From positions 62,001 to 126,000 of the forward strand of contig JAFLBP010000018.1 in the NCBI GenBank assembly GCA_017303875.1: DNA of 64,000 nucleotides, given 5' to 3'. Of this stretch, positions 1 through 8,720 are shown one piece after another. The DNA is from Chitinophagales bacterium. Its GTDB lineage: Bacteria > Bacteroidota > Bacteroidia > Chitinophagales > Saprospiraceae. The notes beneath the pieces were generated by a model that saw only the letters and a list, made by a program, of their open reading frames with translations, did not search any database and was not told the origin of the DNA. Every line of letters starts with the position of its first letter. Position 1 is the stretch's first letter. The position numbers were made by a program, and so were the translations under genes.

Positions 1-1075
1 AGTTCTCCCGCCAGGCAAGCGGCCATTTGCCCGGTTTACCCCATTTAATTTCATAGCCTGTAAGCTGGTCGCCCGTTTGTTCAATATAATCCAGCTCAAC
101 GCCGGTATAGGTACGCCAGAAATAGGTATTCACCGGCACGCGGGCATACTGCAACTGTTTCATGCGTTCAACAATGAGAAAATTCTCCCAAATGGCTCCT
201 GTATCGCTGCGCATTTCAGGCGGATTAAAGTTGTTAATCAATGCATTTCGAATGCCCAGATCATAAAAGTAAATCTTGTTCATTCGGGTAATCTCCTTGC
301 GCAGGTTGCTGCTGTAGGCGCCAAGGCGAAAAAGGACAAATCCTTTTTCCAACAGGTCAATATAATGCTCAACGGTTTCCTGGCTCATCCCCAGGGCGCG
401 CGCCAGTTCATTGACCGATACGGGGCTACCCACCTGAAACGCCAGGAGTTGCAACAGTTTGCGGAGTTTGTCGGCATAACGAATGCCCGAAAGTTGCAGT
501 ATATCTTTGTAAAGGTAGGCGCTGCTCAATTCGTTGAGTTTATCAATTTTTTCTTCCGCGCTATTGGTTTCCAGAATTTCAGGATAAGCGCCGAAACGCA
601 ACAGGCTTTCCAACTGATTCCTGAACTCAAAAACAGAACTATGCTGTATGATTTCCTCAACAGCAATCGGGTATAAACGATAGGTTTTGGTGCGGCCAGT
701 TAATGGCTCTTGCATGGAATTAGCTAATTCCAGCGAGGAGGAGCCTGTAACGATAATTTTCAGTGCGGGCATTTCATCATGCAGGATTTTGAGGTTAATC
801 CCAATATCTCGTATGTTTTGTGCTTCATCAATAAACAGCAGGGACTTGTTTCCGATCAATTCCTGCATTTTACGCAGATCCCGGGAGGCAAATACCTCAT
901 TATATTGCAGCTGATCGGCATTCACTGACAGGGCCTCAGGATGTTGCTGAAGCAAAGACTTCACCAAGGTTGTTTTCCCAACCTGCCGGGGGCCATATAA
1001 GATTATTATTTTGTTGGACTGCTCAAGGTCAGCCCTCAAAGAAGCAGTTATTTGTCGTGGAAACATGCTGCGCAT
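1..1075 (-). CDS. AAA+ ATPase with C-terminal DUF4143 domain (partial)
   Basis: The minus-strand frame is open from the ATG at 1075 (a second in-frame ATG is at 1066) to the window edge, so about 358 N-terminal residues are present and the 3' end is missing. The N-terminus carries a P-loop (GPRQVGKTT) followed by a Walker B-like LLFIDEAQN and a TGSSSLEL sensor motif. The C-terminal half has the DUF4143 pattern (FWRTYTGVELDYIE, followed by GYEIKWGK), which resembles a restriction-like nuclease fold. This family is common in Bacteroidota and archaea, often in accessory regions. Its role is not established; toxin-antitoxin or mobile-element functions have been proposed. An operator-like repeat lies just upstream. 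Confidence 0.9.
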   Translation of the reverse strand, partial: MRSMFPRQITASLRADLEQSNKIIILYGPRQVGKTTLVKSLLQQHPEALSVNADQLQYNEVFASRDLRKMQELIGNKSLLFIDEAQNIRDIGINLKILHDEMPALKIIVTGSSSLELANSMQEPLTGRTKTYRLYPIAVEEIIQHSSVFEFRNQLESLLRFGAYPEILETNSAEEKIDKLNELSSAYLYKDILQLSGIRYADKLRKLLQLLAFQVGSPVSVNELARALGMSQETVEHYIDLLEKGFVLFRLGAYSSNLRKEITRMNKIYFYDLGIRNALINNFNPPEMRSDTGAIWENFLIVERMKQLQYARVPVNTYFWRTYTGVELDYIEQTGDQLTGYEIKWGKPGKWPLAWREN

Positions 1076-1106
1076 TTTAGCCTGCAATATTAGGCAAAAA
1101 ACGCCA

Positions 1107-1169
1107 ATCTGAAAAATTAGATCAAATTTTTCGGATTCATCCCTTAAAATTCAATCTAATTTTTCAGAT
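1107..1169. repeat. Operator-like inverted repeat upstream of the ATPase gene
   Basis: Two perfect 16-bp arms face each other: ATCTGAAAAATTAGAT at 1107-1122 and its reverse complement at 1154-1169. A third copy with two mismatches, in the orientation of the right arm, lies at 1121-1136 and abuts the left arm, making a near-palindrome. The block sits 32 bp upstream of the ATPase start and 3' of the TonB-domain gene. It is likely a binding site for a regulator, possibly the ATPase's own control. Confidence 0.7.
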
Positions 1170-1185
1170 ACACTTAAATCCCCAC

Positions 1186-2229
1186 TTATTCCAGCCTGAA
1201 ACTCAAGGGCAGCGTGTACCGCACCCGCACGGCACGGCCCCGCTGTTTGCCGGGCTGCCAGCGGGGCATGGACGCTAACAGGCGGAGCGCTTCTTTGCCG
1301 CAGCCCCCGCCAATGTCGCGCAGAATTTCTGTATTGCTCAGGCTGCCGTCTTTTTCCACAACAAACCGGACGATCACGCGGCCCTGTATGCCGTTTTCCT
1401 TAGCCAGGGCCGGATATTTAAGGTTTTCATCAAGAAATTGCAGCATAGCCGCTTCGCCGCCGGGGAAGCTCGGCCGCTGCTCCGCCAAATTGAGTATTTC
1501 CTCCCCCTCGCCTGGCGGCGGCGGCGGTTCGACAGCCCTGGTTGTAGCGGAGCTGGCTTCCTCAGTTGCAATTGCCACGGCTTCCTGCAAAACCGGTGCC
1601 TGGGGTGCTTTTACGGCTTCATAGTGCAGCGTTTTACCCGCCTCGTTGATACCGATCCAGTTTTCATAAGGCATACCTTTGGGGCGCGCAATGGCCACCA
1701 GCGTACCCGTAGCGCCGGGAAGTTTTTTGTAAATTTCCGTCTGATCCGGCGCAGGCTCACCGAACTGCTCATAGGCGCCCTCATAAATAAATTTGCCCCG
1801 GGCATCAAAAAGGGTAAAGACATCCCCGATTCGGGCCCTGAAATAGCCCGTTGAAAAGCGCTGGAAATAGTCGTATTTAAAGGCTGTGTTGTCGACGCCT
1901 TTGTCGAGGTCAATCAGTCCGGCGCGTCGTCCGGCATCCGTATGGATGTACCCGATCAGCAGGCGCGGGTTGTCGGTAAAATCAAATCCTGCGTATTCAT
2001 TGGGCAGCAGGCGTTTGCCCTGAAGGTCGAACAAGCCTTTGTATTTGCCTTCATACGCTACAACAAACATACCTTTCAGGCGCAGGGCTTCAAATTCAGG
2101 CAAAATACGCACCTGCCCGGCCGAGTCTTTCATGCCGTATTTGCCCGTTTGTTCATCTTTATAAATGTTTTGAGCAAAAGCCGCCAGCGGCAAACCAAGC
2201 AACAGGAAAAGCAAAAAATGAATTCTCAT
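1186..2229 (-). CDS. Periplasmic TonB C-terminal domain protein with WG-like repeats
   Basis: 347 residues. A signal peptide (residues 1-19, ending AFAQ) is followed by short repeats of the WG/KWG type (KYGMKDSAGQVR, KYKGLFDLQGKRL, then RRAGLIDLDKG). A Pro-rich linker (EPPPPPGEGEE) leads to a TonB C-terminal domain at about 255-347 (FPGGEAAMLQFL, ending YTLPLSFRLE). TonB C-terminal domains couple inner-membrane proton motive force to outer-membrane transporters. Here there is no ordinary N-terminal anchor beyond the signal peptide, as in many Bacteroidota paralogues, so energy transduction is not certain. A -7 box TATCTTTG lies at 2256-2249. Confidence 0.88.
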   Translation of the reverse strand: MRIHFLLFLLLGLPLAAFAQNIYKDEQTGKYGMKDSAGQVRILPEFEALRLKGMFVVAYEGKYKGLFDLQGKRLLPNEYAGFDFTDNPRLLIGYIHTDAGRRAGLIDLDKGVDNTAFKYDYFQRFSTGYFRARIGDVFTLFDARGKFIYEGAYEQFGEPAPDQTEIYKKLPGATGTLVAIARPKGMPYENWIGINEAGKTLHYEAVKAPQAPVLQEAVAIATEEASSATTRAVEPPPPPGEGEEILNLAEQRPSFPGGEAAMLQFLDENLKYPALAKENGIQGRVIVRFVVEKDGSLSNTEILRDIGGGCGKEALRLLASMPRWQPGKQRGRAVRVRYTLPLSFRLE

Positions 2230-2248
2230 AGCATCTTGTTATGTCGCC

Positions 2249-2256
2249 CAAAGATA
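2249..2256 (-). promoter_or_regulatory. -7 box TATCTTTG of the TonB-domain gene
   Basis: On the minus strand the sequence reads TATCTTTG, an exact match to the Bacteroidota consensus TAnnTTTG, 19 bp upstream of the ATG at 2229. No convincing -33 TTG is found at the usual spacing because the DNA upstream is the AACCCTG repeat array. Confidence 0.55.
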
Positions 2257-2357
2257 TTACCAAACCCCGAACCCCGGCCCCTGAAACGGGAAAAACCTCC
2301 GAACCCTGAACCTCCAAACCCTGAACCCTGAACCCTGAACCCTGAACCTCCAAACCC
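2256..2357. repeat. Heptanucleotide repeat array (AACCCTG)
   Basis: Four exact AACCCTG units run from 2317 to 2344, with a further unit at 2302-2308 and AACCTCC variants at 2309 and 2345. The flanking bases are degenerate versions of the same 7-bp unit. The array fills the divergent spacer between the TonB-domain gene and uvrC. Confidence 0.85.
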
Positions 2358-2367
2358 AAAAACACAT

Positions 2368-2375
2368 TACCTTTG
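2368..2375 (+). promoter_or_regulatory. -7 box TACCTTTG directly before uvrC
   Basis: TACCTTTG matches TAnnTTTG exactly and ends only 4 bp before the uvrC ATG at 2380. With the usual start distance the transcript would begin at or next to the start codon, giving a leaderless or nearly leaderless mRNA. No -33 element is visible in the repeat upstream. Confidence 0.5.
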
Positions 2376-2379
2376 CCAC

Positions 2380-4200
2380 ATGACCAACGAAGCATTCAAG
2401 GAATTTTCGCCGACGATTCCCTTAGAACCGGGGATCTATAAATTCATTGACGAAAATGGCGTCATCTTATATGTGGGCAAGGCCAAAAACCTGCGCAACC
2501 GCCTGAATTCCTATTTTGGCGACAAAAAACACCAAACCGCCAAAACGCGGGTATTGGTGCGCAACGCCCATCATATCGAGTTCACCATCGTGGAAACGGA
2601 ACAGGATGCGCTGTTGCTCGAAAATACCCTCATCAAAAAACACCAGCCGCGCTACAACGTGATGCTGAAGGATGAGAAATCGCCGCTCATCTACATCTGT
2701 ATCAAACGCGAACGCTTCCCGCGCGTGCTGCTCGTGCGCAAACCCGTGCGCGATGGTTCCACCTACTTCGGGCCATACCTCAATAAATTTCGGGTACACG
2801 GCATCATCGAACTCATCCGGAAGCTCTTTCAGCTGCGCACCTGCGCCCTGCCACTAACGGTTGAAAATATCGATAAAGGCAAATTTAAAACCTGCCTCGA
2901 ATACCATATTAAAAATTGCGCCGCCCCCTGCGTCAATTACGAGTCGGAAGACAGCTACAATCGCAAAATCGAACAAATAAAAAATATCCTGAAAGGTAAT
3001 TTCAGCGCCGTTAAAGCCCATCTGCGCGAGGAAATGCAGCGCTATGCAGAAAATATGCAGTTCGAACAGGCGCAATTGTACAAGGAAAAATTAGCACTTT
3101 TTGAAGATTATCAAGGCAAAAGCACGGTCGTGAACCCCGCTATCAAAGACGTGGACGTGTTCGCCATTGCCGACAATGAAAAAGAAGCATTTGTCAATTA
3201 CCTCAAAGTTGTCAACGGCGCCATCATCCATACTTATACCCTCACCCTCACCAAAAACCTCGACGAAGACCGCGAAACCCTGCTCGTCTTTGCCATCGAA
3301 TCACTGCGCGAACGCTTCAACAGCAACACCCCGGAAATCATCGTGCCGGAGCCTATCGTCCTGCACGACACCAGCATCAGCATCACCGTTCCGAAAATCG
3401 GCGACAAGAAAAAACTGCTCGAACTATCCGAAAAAAACGTGCAGTACCACCTCCTGCAACGCAAAAAACAGGAAACCGGACAAAGCAACCGGCAAACTGC
3501 TGCCGAGCGTGTGCTGCGCACGCTCCAGCAAGACCTGCACATGGAAGCCCTGCCCCTCCACCTCGAATGCTTCGATAACTCCAACATCCACGGCACCAAC
3601 CCGGTGTCGAGTTGTGTAGTGTTCAAAAATGCCAAACCCTCCAAACGCGACTACCGCCACTACAACGTCAAAACCGTAGAAGGCCCCAACGACTTTGCCT
3701 CTATGGAAGAAGTGGTGTACCGCCGCTACAAACGCCTGCTCGAAGAAGGCAGCGAACTGCCGCAACTCGTCATCATCGACGGCGGCAAAGGCCAGCTCAG
3801 TGCGGCCATGAAAAGCATCCGTGCGCTCGGGCTGGAAGGCCGCATGACGGTGGTGGGCATCGCCAAACGCCTTGAAGAAATTTATTTCCCCGACGATTCT
3901 GTGCCCCTGCACATCAACAAAAAATCGGAGTCACTGAAAGTCATTCAGCAGGCCCGAAACGAAGCCCACCGCTTCGCCATCACCTTCCACCGCGACCAGC
4001 GCAGCCGCAACTTTATCAAGACCGAACTCACCGAAATTCCCGGCATCGGCGCCAAAACTGCCGAAAAACTGCTCACGCATTTCGGTTCGCTCGCACGCCT
4101 GCGCGAAGCCGACCCGGAAGCCCTCATCGCCATAGCCGGTAAAGCCAATGCCGCAAAAGTGCGCAACTACTTCGAGCAGGGACTCAAAGAAGATGCCTAA
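2380..4200 (+). CDS. uvrC: UvrABC excinuclease subunit C
   Basis: 606 residues, the normal length. UvrC makes both incisions around a DNA lesion in nucleotide excision repair. Domains in order: GIY-YIG nuclease at about 15-95 (GIYKFIDENGVILYVGKAKN), a Cys-containing region near 165-180, the UVR motif at about 205-240 (FEQAQLYKEKLALF) that contacts UvrB, the RNase H-like domain from about 385 (LECFDNSNIHGTNPV), and a C-terminal helix-hairpin-helix pair (IPGIGAKTAEKLLTHFGS). Start and stop fit the family. It stands alone with no other uvr gene nearby. Confidence 0.97.
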   Translation: MTNEAFKEFSPTIPLEPGIYKFIDENGVILYVGKAKNLRNRLNSYFGDKKHQTAKTRVLVRNAHHIEFTIVETEQDALLLENTLIKKHQPRYNVMLKDEKSPLIYICIKRERFPRVLLVRKPVRDGSTYFGPYLNKFRVHGIIELIRKLFQLRTCALPLTVENIDKGKFKTCLEYHIKNCAAPCVNYESEDSYNRKIEQIKNILKGNFSAVKAHLREEMQRYAENMQFEQAQLYKEKLALFEDYQGKSTVVNPAIKDVDVFAIADNEKEAFVNYLKVVNGAIIHTYTLTLTKNLDEDRETLLVFAIESLRERFNSNTPEIIVPEPIVLHDTSISITVPKIGDKKKLLELSEKNVQYHLLQRKKQETGQSNRQTAAERVLRTLQQDLHMEALPLHLECFDNSNIHGTNPVSSCVVFKNAKPSKRDYRHYNVKTVEGPNDFASMEEVVYRRYKRLLEEGSELPQLVIIDGGKGQLSAAMKSIRALGLEGRMTVVGIAKRLEEIYFPDDSVPLHINKKSESLKVIQQARNEAHRFAITFHRDQRSRNFIKTELTEIPGIGAKTAEKLLTHFGSLARLREADPEALIAIAGKANAAKVRNYFEQGLKEDA

Positions 4201-4356
4201 CATTTTCAATGCCTTACATACTGCGTTTTAAAGTCTTGGCGTTAGTGGTTCATAATCTTTCCTCGGAAGCGGCAACTTCGAATGCCCCGGCGGCGTCGCC
4301 CCTTCCGGAAACAATATCAAAAACTGCTTCACCGCCAATCCATCAACCGACGCTTT

Positions 4357-5100
4357 ATGGCCAGTGCAAATTACAAAATCCTGTTAGTGGAAGACGACCA
4401 AAACTTCGGCGACGTACTCCGCTCCTACCTCGAAATGCACGATTACGACGTGACCTTAGCCACCGACGGTGTATTGGGTCTGGAAGCCTTTAAAAAAAGT
4501 CAGTACGACCTTTGCGTCTTCGATGTCATGATGCCCCGCAAAGACGGCTTCACCCTCGCCAAAGAAGTGCGCGAACGCGACCAGGAAGTGCCCATTATTT
4601 TCCTGACCGCCAAAACCATGAAGGATGATATCCTCCAGGGTTTTAAAATCGGCGCCGACGACTATATCTCCAAGCCCTTCAACTCCGAAGAACTCCTGCT
4701 CCGCATACAAGCCGTACTCAAACGCGTTAATAAAACCGCCGACCCGCGCGACGACCAGCGCGAGTTCAATATCGGTAAATACCACTTCAACTACCCCCTG
4801 CGTATCCTTACGTTCAACGCCGCCGCTGCCGGTGAAGAAAATCAGTGGAAACTCAGCCCCAAAGAAGCCGAGCTGCTGCGTATGTTCTGCAAATACGTCA
4901 ACGACGTCACGCCGCGCTCCGAAGCCCTCACCAAAATCTGGCACGAAGACAACTACTTCACCGCCCGCTCCATGGACGTGTTCGTGACCAAACTCCGCAA
5001 ATACCTCGCTAAAGACAACGCCATCGAAATCGTCAATATCCACGGCAATGGTTTCCAACTGCTCGTGAAAGACGGGCAACAGTTGTCAGTGAACAGTTAG
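4357..5100 (+). CDS. OmpR/PhoB-family response regulator (orphan)
   Basis: 247 residues from the ATG at 4357; a longer frame from 4282 has a basic, non-conserved extension. The receiver domain (about 6-120) has the acidic pair near ED13-D14, the phosphoacceptor D56 (LCVFDVMMP), T84 and K106 (YISKPF). The C-terminal winged-helix domain (WKLSPKEAELLRMF, then ARSMDVFVTKLRKYL, ending IHGNGFQLLV) is DNA-binding and resembles the RprY type of Bacteroidota. No histidine kinase is adjacent, so the partner is unknown. The last codons (QQLSVNS) lie inside the CAGTnnn heptad array. Confidence 0.92.
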   Translation: MASANYKILLVEDDQNFGDVLRSYLEMHDYDVTLATDGVLGLEAFKKSQYDLCVFDVMMPRKDGFTLAKEVRERDQEVPIIFLTAKTMKDDILQGFKIGADDYISKPFNSEELLLRIQAVLKRVNKTADPRDDQREFNIGKYHFNYPLRILTFNAAAAGEENQWKLSPKEAELLRMFCKYVNDVTPRSEALTKIWHEDNYFTARSMDVFVTKLRKYLAKDNAIEIVNIHGNGFQLLVKDGQQLSVNS

Positions 5101-5345
5101 CAGTGAGCAGTTATCAGTCAACAGTGAGCAGTTAACAGTGAGCAGTTAGCAGTCAACGGTGAGCAGTTAACAGTCAGCAGTGAGCAGTTATCAGTCAACA
5201 GTGAGCAGTTATCAGTCAACAGTTAGCAGTTAGCAGTTAGCAGAGTGGGTGTCATGCTGAGGCCACTGGCCGGATATGGCCCCCACTCTGCTAACTGCTA
5301 ACTGCTCACTGTTGACTGATAACTGCTCACTGATAACTGTTCACT
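5083..5345. repeat. Facing CAGTnnn heptad arrays forming a giant hairpin
   Basis: From about 5089 to 5241 the DNA consists of 7-bp units CAGTTAG, CAGTGAG, CAGTTAT, CAGTCAA and CAGTTAA. From 5291 to 5345 the same units occur in inverted orientation. The arms meet at GCAGAGTGGG (5240-5249) and CCCACTCTGC (5282-5291), leaving a loop of about 32 bases. The stop codons of both convergent genes (response regulator at 5098-5100, WD40 gene at 5341-5343) lie in the repeat. It probably serves as a two-way 3' end or RNA-stability structure. Confidence 0.9.
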
Positions 5346-6243
5346 GACTCCCCCACCAGATGATGCTGCGGTCATCAGAGCAGGAGAAAAGGCCCTCCGG
5401 CAGCCAGAGCAGGCGATTAACGGAGTTGACGTGGCCGCCGTCGCGTATTACCTCTAATACTTTCAGCAATTTAAAGGAAGCGGCATCCCAGATTTTTATA
5501 GTTTTATCGCGGCTCGCCGTGGCAAAATATTGCCCATCCGGCGAATAGGTAATATGATTGATCGTAAACCAGTGTGCCGCCTGTTCCGAAACCACTTTTT
5601 CCAGACCAATTTCCAGATCCCAGACCCGCAGCATGGCATCGCGCCCACCGCTGAGCAGGTAGCGTTCGTCGGGACTGTAACTCAGGGTAAACACCGAAGG
5701 CAAATGCGCTTGGGGCAGGGTATGCCGTATCGCTAAAGTATCGGCATCCAGCAGGTGAATACTGCCGTCGGATGCGCCTACGGCCAGCTCCCTGCGGGCG
5801 GGTGCGTACGCGAGGCAGCGCAAGGCTTTGGCGCTGAGTTGCAGGCTTTCAATGCTGCGTTGCGCAGTGGCATCCCAGCGGGTGAGCAAGCCATCGCCGC
5901 CGGCAGAAAACAAAAAGCCGTCGGGGTGCAGCAACAGGTCGTAAATGGCAAGGCGATGGTGGGCTAATCCCTTGGTTTTTTCCGGCTCCTCCAGGTTGAT
6001 CCAGTGCAAGCCGCCCTGCATATCGCCTGCGGCAAACTGTCCGGCTTCGGGCAGCTGACACAAGGCAAATACCTGATGCGCCACCGTGGCGGCCAGGCGG
6101 CCATTATCGGGGTCGGAAGTATCCCAACGAACGATCCATCCCTCGCTGCCAGCACTGAACAGGCTGCCGGGCGTTGCGCCAGCCAGCAGCGTATACAAGG
6201 CGCCCCGGTGGCCGGTCATTTGATGTATTTTGTGAATGGTCAT
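5341..6243 (-). CDS. WD40 repeat beta-propeller protein
   Basis: About 300 residues from the ATG at 6243; the frame also allows 6327, which overlaps the upstream stop as TAATG but adds 28 residues that do not look like a WD40 start. At least six repeats are visible, e.g. GHRGALYTLLAG ending RWD, PSVFTLSYSPDERYLLSGG ending RVWD, and ITYSPDGQYFATASRDKTIKIWD. No signal peptide is seen from 6243, so the protein is likely a cytosolic interaction scaffold. It follows the type IX-secreted protein gene on the same strand. The specific role is unknown. Confidence 0.88.
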   Translation of the reverse strand: MTIHKIHQMTGHRGALYTLLAGATPGSLFSAGSEGWIVRWDTSDPDNGRLAATVAHQVFALCQLPEAGQFAAGDMQGGLHWINLEEPEKTKGLAHHRLAIYDLLLHPDGFLFSAGGDGLLTRWDATAQRSIESLQLSAKALRCLAYAPARRELAVGASDGSIHLLDADTLAIRHTLPQAHLPSVFTLSYSPDERYLLSGGRDAMLRVWDLEIGLEKVVSEQAAHWFTINHITYSPDGQYFATASRDKTIKIWDAASFKLLKVLEVIRDGGHVNSVNRLLWLPEGLFSCSDDRSIIWWGSQ

Positions 6244-6326
6244 GTTTTGGAAATCCTGTCCCGTAAACACCGGGATCCAAGGATAGTTCTCTATACCTGA
6301 TCCCCATGCATAGAAAAAACACGCCA

Positions 6327-7895
6327 TTACTGTTTCACAAAACCCTTCCTCACGCGCTGCCCGCCCGGCCCCTCATACCAGAGCCAGTACTGCCCGGCAG
6401 GATACTGCGCCACCGATACCAGCGTACTCAGCTCGCCCTGCGGCGCGCGCCACTCCGCCAGCACCCGACCCTGCGCATCGTGGATGCGAAATAAACCCTG
6501 GCTGAAATCGTGCCCGCCGTGGTCTATCACCACATACGCACTTGTAGGGTTGGGATACAGATGAATGTTGTCTTCCAGCGGCGCCTCCGGACTGTATACC
6601 TGCAAGTGGCAGCCAGGCACAAGACAACCGTAATTGTCTACTTTTACCAACCAACCCTGTTGCAGTGCCTCTCCGCTGTTTGCTTCCGGCACTAAACTGG
6701 TGCCTGCAATGTAATACCCTTTTTTGTCGCTTGCGGGTTTAATATCATACACATAATGAGAGCGGTATTGGAAGGTCGGATAATAAAGATACCGCGCCCA
6801 AAGGCTGTCGCCCTGCTCCGATACTTTGGCGATGATGCCCACCGTATTCGTTCCGGTTTGCAACGTATCCCTAAAATTGACCGCTGCTGCACCGATATAG
6901 CCCCCCCCGTCGTTGGCCGGCAATACTGCCTGCATCCAGCTCTCCTCCAGATAGTAGCGGCCGTTACCCATACGCCGCTCCCAGGCTAAAGTGCGGTCGG
7001 CGCTGAGTTTGAAAATGGTGGGGTAATAAAAAAGTTCTTCATAATCGCCCACGGGCCTTGTAATGGATACCGACGAGGCCCCGATAATACTGCCGTCGGG
7101 CAGCGGCAGCATATCCATCACCGGCGCTGCGCGCTCTACCGGCAGGCCGGGCGGGTATACCCAGTTCCAGAGTACCGACCCCGTTGTGGCATCTAACTTA
7201 GTTATTCGCTTGCGGGAAGCCTTGTTGGGAACAAAACCAATGGTAAACTCCCAGCCGCCAATGAGTATATTACCGGACATCTGGTCTTTTGAGATTGAAT
7301 ATGCGCCTTCTGAATCGGGACCATTATAGGAACTGATGCTTGCCGTGCTGAATGCAGAATCTATCTCTGCAAGAAAATAAACAGCTTTATTGTTATTGGT
7401 ATTTCCCAGATTCCCACTAATGAAATAAGACCCATAGTCCGTTTGCACTACTCCTGTTGTAAATATAAACTTATCAGATGGATAAAAAGGAGAGGTAAAG
7501 TGTTTCTCCCGAATGGTTTGCCCTTCAGGCGTTATTTCTTTGAGAAAAGCCGTAAATGTAGGCTCTCCGGTTTGTAACTGGTAACCCAGCAATAAAAAGT
7601 TACCCGCTTCATTTTGTGTCAATTCATTATTCCAACTGTCAATTATTTTTTGAGTTTCCACAAATTCGGTTTTTTCGAGTATATCGCCACTCAGGCTTGC
7701 TTTCAGGAAAAAAGAACCGCTGCGGTATAGCGAGTCGGTCATCACGCCTTTGATATACAGGCAGGTATCTGTTGGGTGAATACCCGTAAACACCGTGGCC
7801 AAATAGCCTAAGGAATAGCGTCGGTTGAGGTAGTCCTGCCCTTTTAAATGCATTGGCAACAACAAACAAAAAAGTAGAAAAACACGCATGTTCAT
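6327..7895 (-). CDS. Secreted protein with type IX sorting domain
   Basis: 522 residues; a second ATG lies two codons in. A signal peptide (MRVFLLFCLLLPMHLKGQ) precedes about 420 residues of repetitive beta structure without a recognised catalytic motif (repeats such as FISGNLGNTNNNKAVYFLAE and GYYIAGTSLVPEANSGEA). The last 80 residues form the type IX C-terminal domain (IHLYPNPTSAYVVID, then LFRIHDAQGRVL, ending GQRVRKGFVKQ). The protein is expected to be exported by Sec, moved across the outer membrane by the type IX system and attached or released. Function unknown. Confidence 0.88.
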   Translation of the reverse strand: MNMRVFLLFCLLLPMHLKGQDYLNRRYSLGYLATVFTGIHPTDTCLYIKGVMTDSLYRSGSFFLKASLSGDILEKTEFVETQKIIDSWNNELTQNEAGNFLLLGYQLQTGEPTFTAFLKEITPEGQTIREKHFTSPFYPSDKFIFTTGVVQTDYGSYFISGNLGNTNNNKAVYFLAEIDSAFSTASISSYNGPDSEGAYSISKDQMSGNILIGGWEFTIGFVPNKASRKRITKLDATTGSVLWNWVYPPGLPVERAAPVMDMLPLPDGSIIGASSVSITRPVGDYEELFYYPTIFKLSADRTLAWERRMGNGRYYLEESWMQAVLPANDGGGYIGAAAVNFRDTLQTGTNTVGIIAKVSEQGDSLWARYLYYPTFQYRSHYVYDIKPASDKKGYYIAGTSLVPEANSGEALQQGWLVKVDNYGCLVPGCHLQVYSPEAPLEDNIHLYPNPTSAYVVIDHGGHDFSQGLFRIHDAQGRVLAEWRAPQGELSTLVSVAQYPAGQYWLWYEGPGGQRVRKGFVKQ

Positions 7896-8154
7896 TTTTG
7901 AAAAAAAACACGGAGGAGGCCGTTCTGTCCAAAGCCTCCTCCGCAGGGTTAATGAAAGGGGTTATTGTACCGAAATGCTGCCAAAGTTAGTTGTTCCTAA
8001 TACTTTATGTATAAAAAAATAAGTTTTGGTAAACAACCTTACCGAAACACTCGCCGCCCTTCCGGCATTGAGTAGCCTTTTTTCCCGTTTGGGTAAATTA
8101 TTGCAGCCCGGGCAAACGTTTTACCCGTACATTCGCTCAAACAGCAAATTGCCT

Positions 8155-8709
8155 ATGCAGTTTTCACATTTTATATTTTGTTGTGCGCTTTTTCTGCTAA
8201 GTGCTGCACCGCCGCCACCTTCCGGCATTTGGGGTACCGACAAAGGCAGCATCCATTTTCAGTCCAAAGCGCCGCTGGAGGTCATCCGCGCCGATAGCCG
8301 ACACCTGCGCGGCCTGGTCAATACCAACAACCAGACCTTTGCATTTTCCGTAAAAATGAATACCCTGGAAGGCTTCAACAGTCCTTTGCAGCAGGAACAT
8401 TTTAATGAAAATTACATGGAAAGCGACCGTTTTCCGGAAGCAACTTTTAGCGGAAAAATCATTGAAACCATCGATTTTAGCAAAAGCGGCAACCTCGCCG
8501 TGCGCGCCAAAGGCAAACTCAATATTCACGGCATTGAACAGGAACGTATCATTAAAGTATCCCTGATTATTCAGGCCGATAAAATTGGCTTCAGCTCGGA
8601 TTTCAGCGTGCCTCTGAGCGACCATAATATCCGTATTCCCAAAATTGTGCATCAGAAAATCGCCGAAGAGGTTGCTGTTCATGTAGAGGGGCAACTCCAG
8701 CCGCGTTAG
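8155..8709 (+). CDS. YceI family periplasmic protein
   Basis: 184 residues from the ATG at 8155; the TTG at 8026 gives a poor N-terminus. A signal peptide (FIFCCALFLLSAAP) is followed by the YceI lipocalin-like fold: FQSKAPLEVIRADS, then MNTLEGFNSPLQQEHFNENYMES, then FPEATFSGKI and the ending VPLSDHNIRIPKIV. YceI proteins bind isoprenoid or other lipids in the periplasm. The variant with a conserved metal-like H/E pattern (QQEHFNENYME) is common in Bacteroidota. It is followed 11 bp later by the sensor kinase gene. Confidence 0.88.
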   Translation: MQFSHFIFCCALFLLSAAPPPPSGIWGTDKGSIHFQSKAPLEVIRADSRHLRGLVNTNNQTFAFSVKMNTLEGFNSPLQQEHFNENYMESDRFPEATFSGKIIETIDFSKSGNLAVRAKGKLNIHGIEQERIIKVSLIIQADKIGFSSDFSVPLSDHNIRIPKIVHQKIAEEVAVHVEGQLQPR

Positions 8710-8720
8710 TACCGTTTGTT

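Noticed and set aside
77..914. Two plus-strand frames at the window start
   Set aside because: The minus strand encodes a recognisable AAA+ ATPase with P-loop and DUF4143 pattern over the same bases; the plus frames have no motif.
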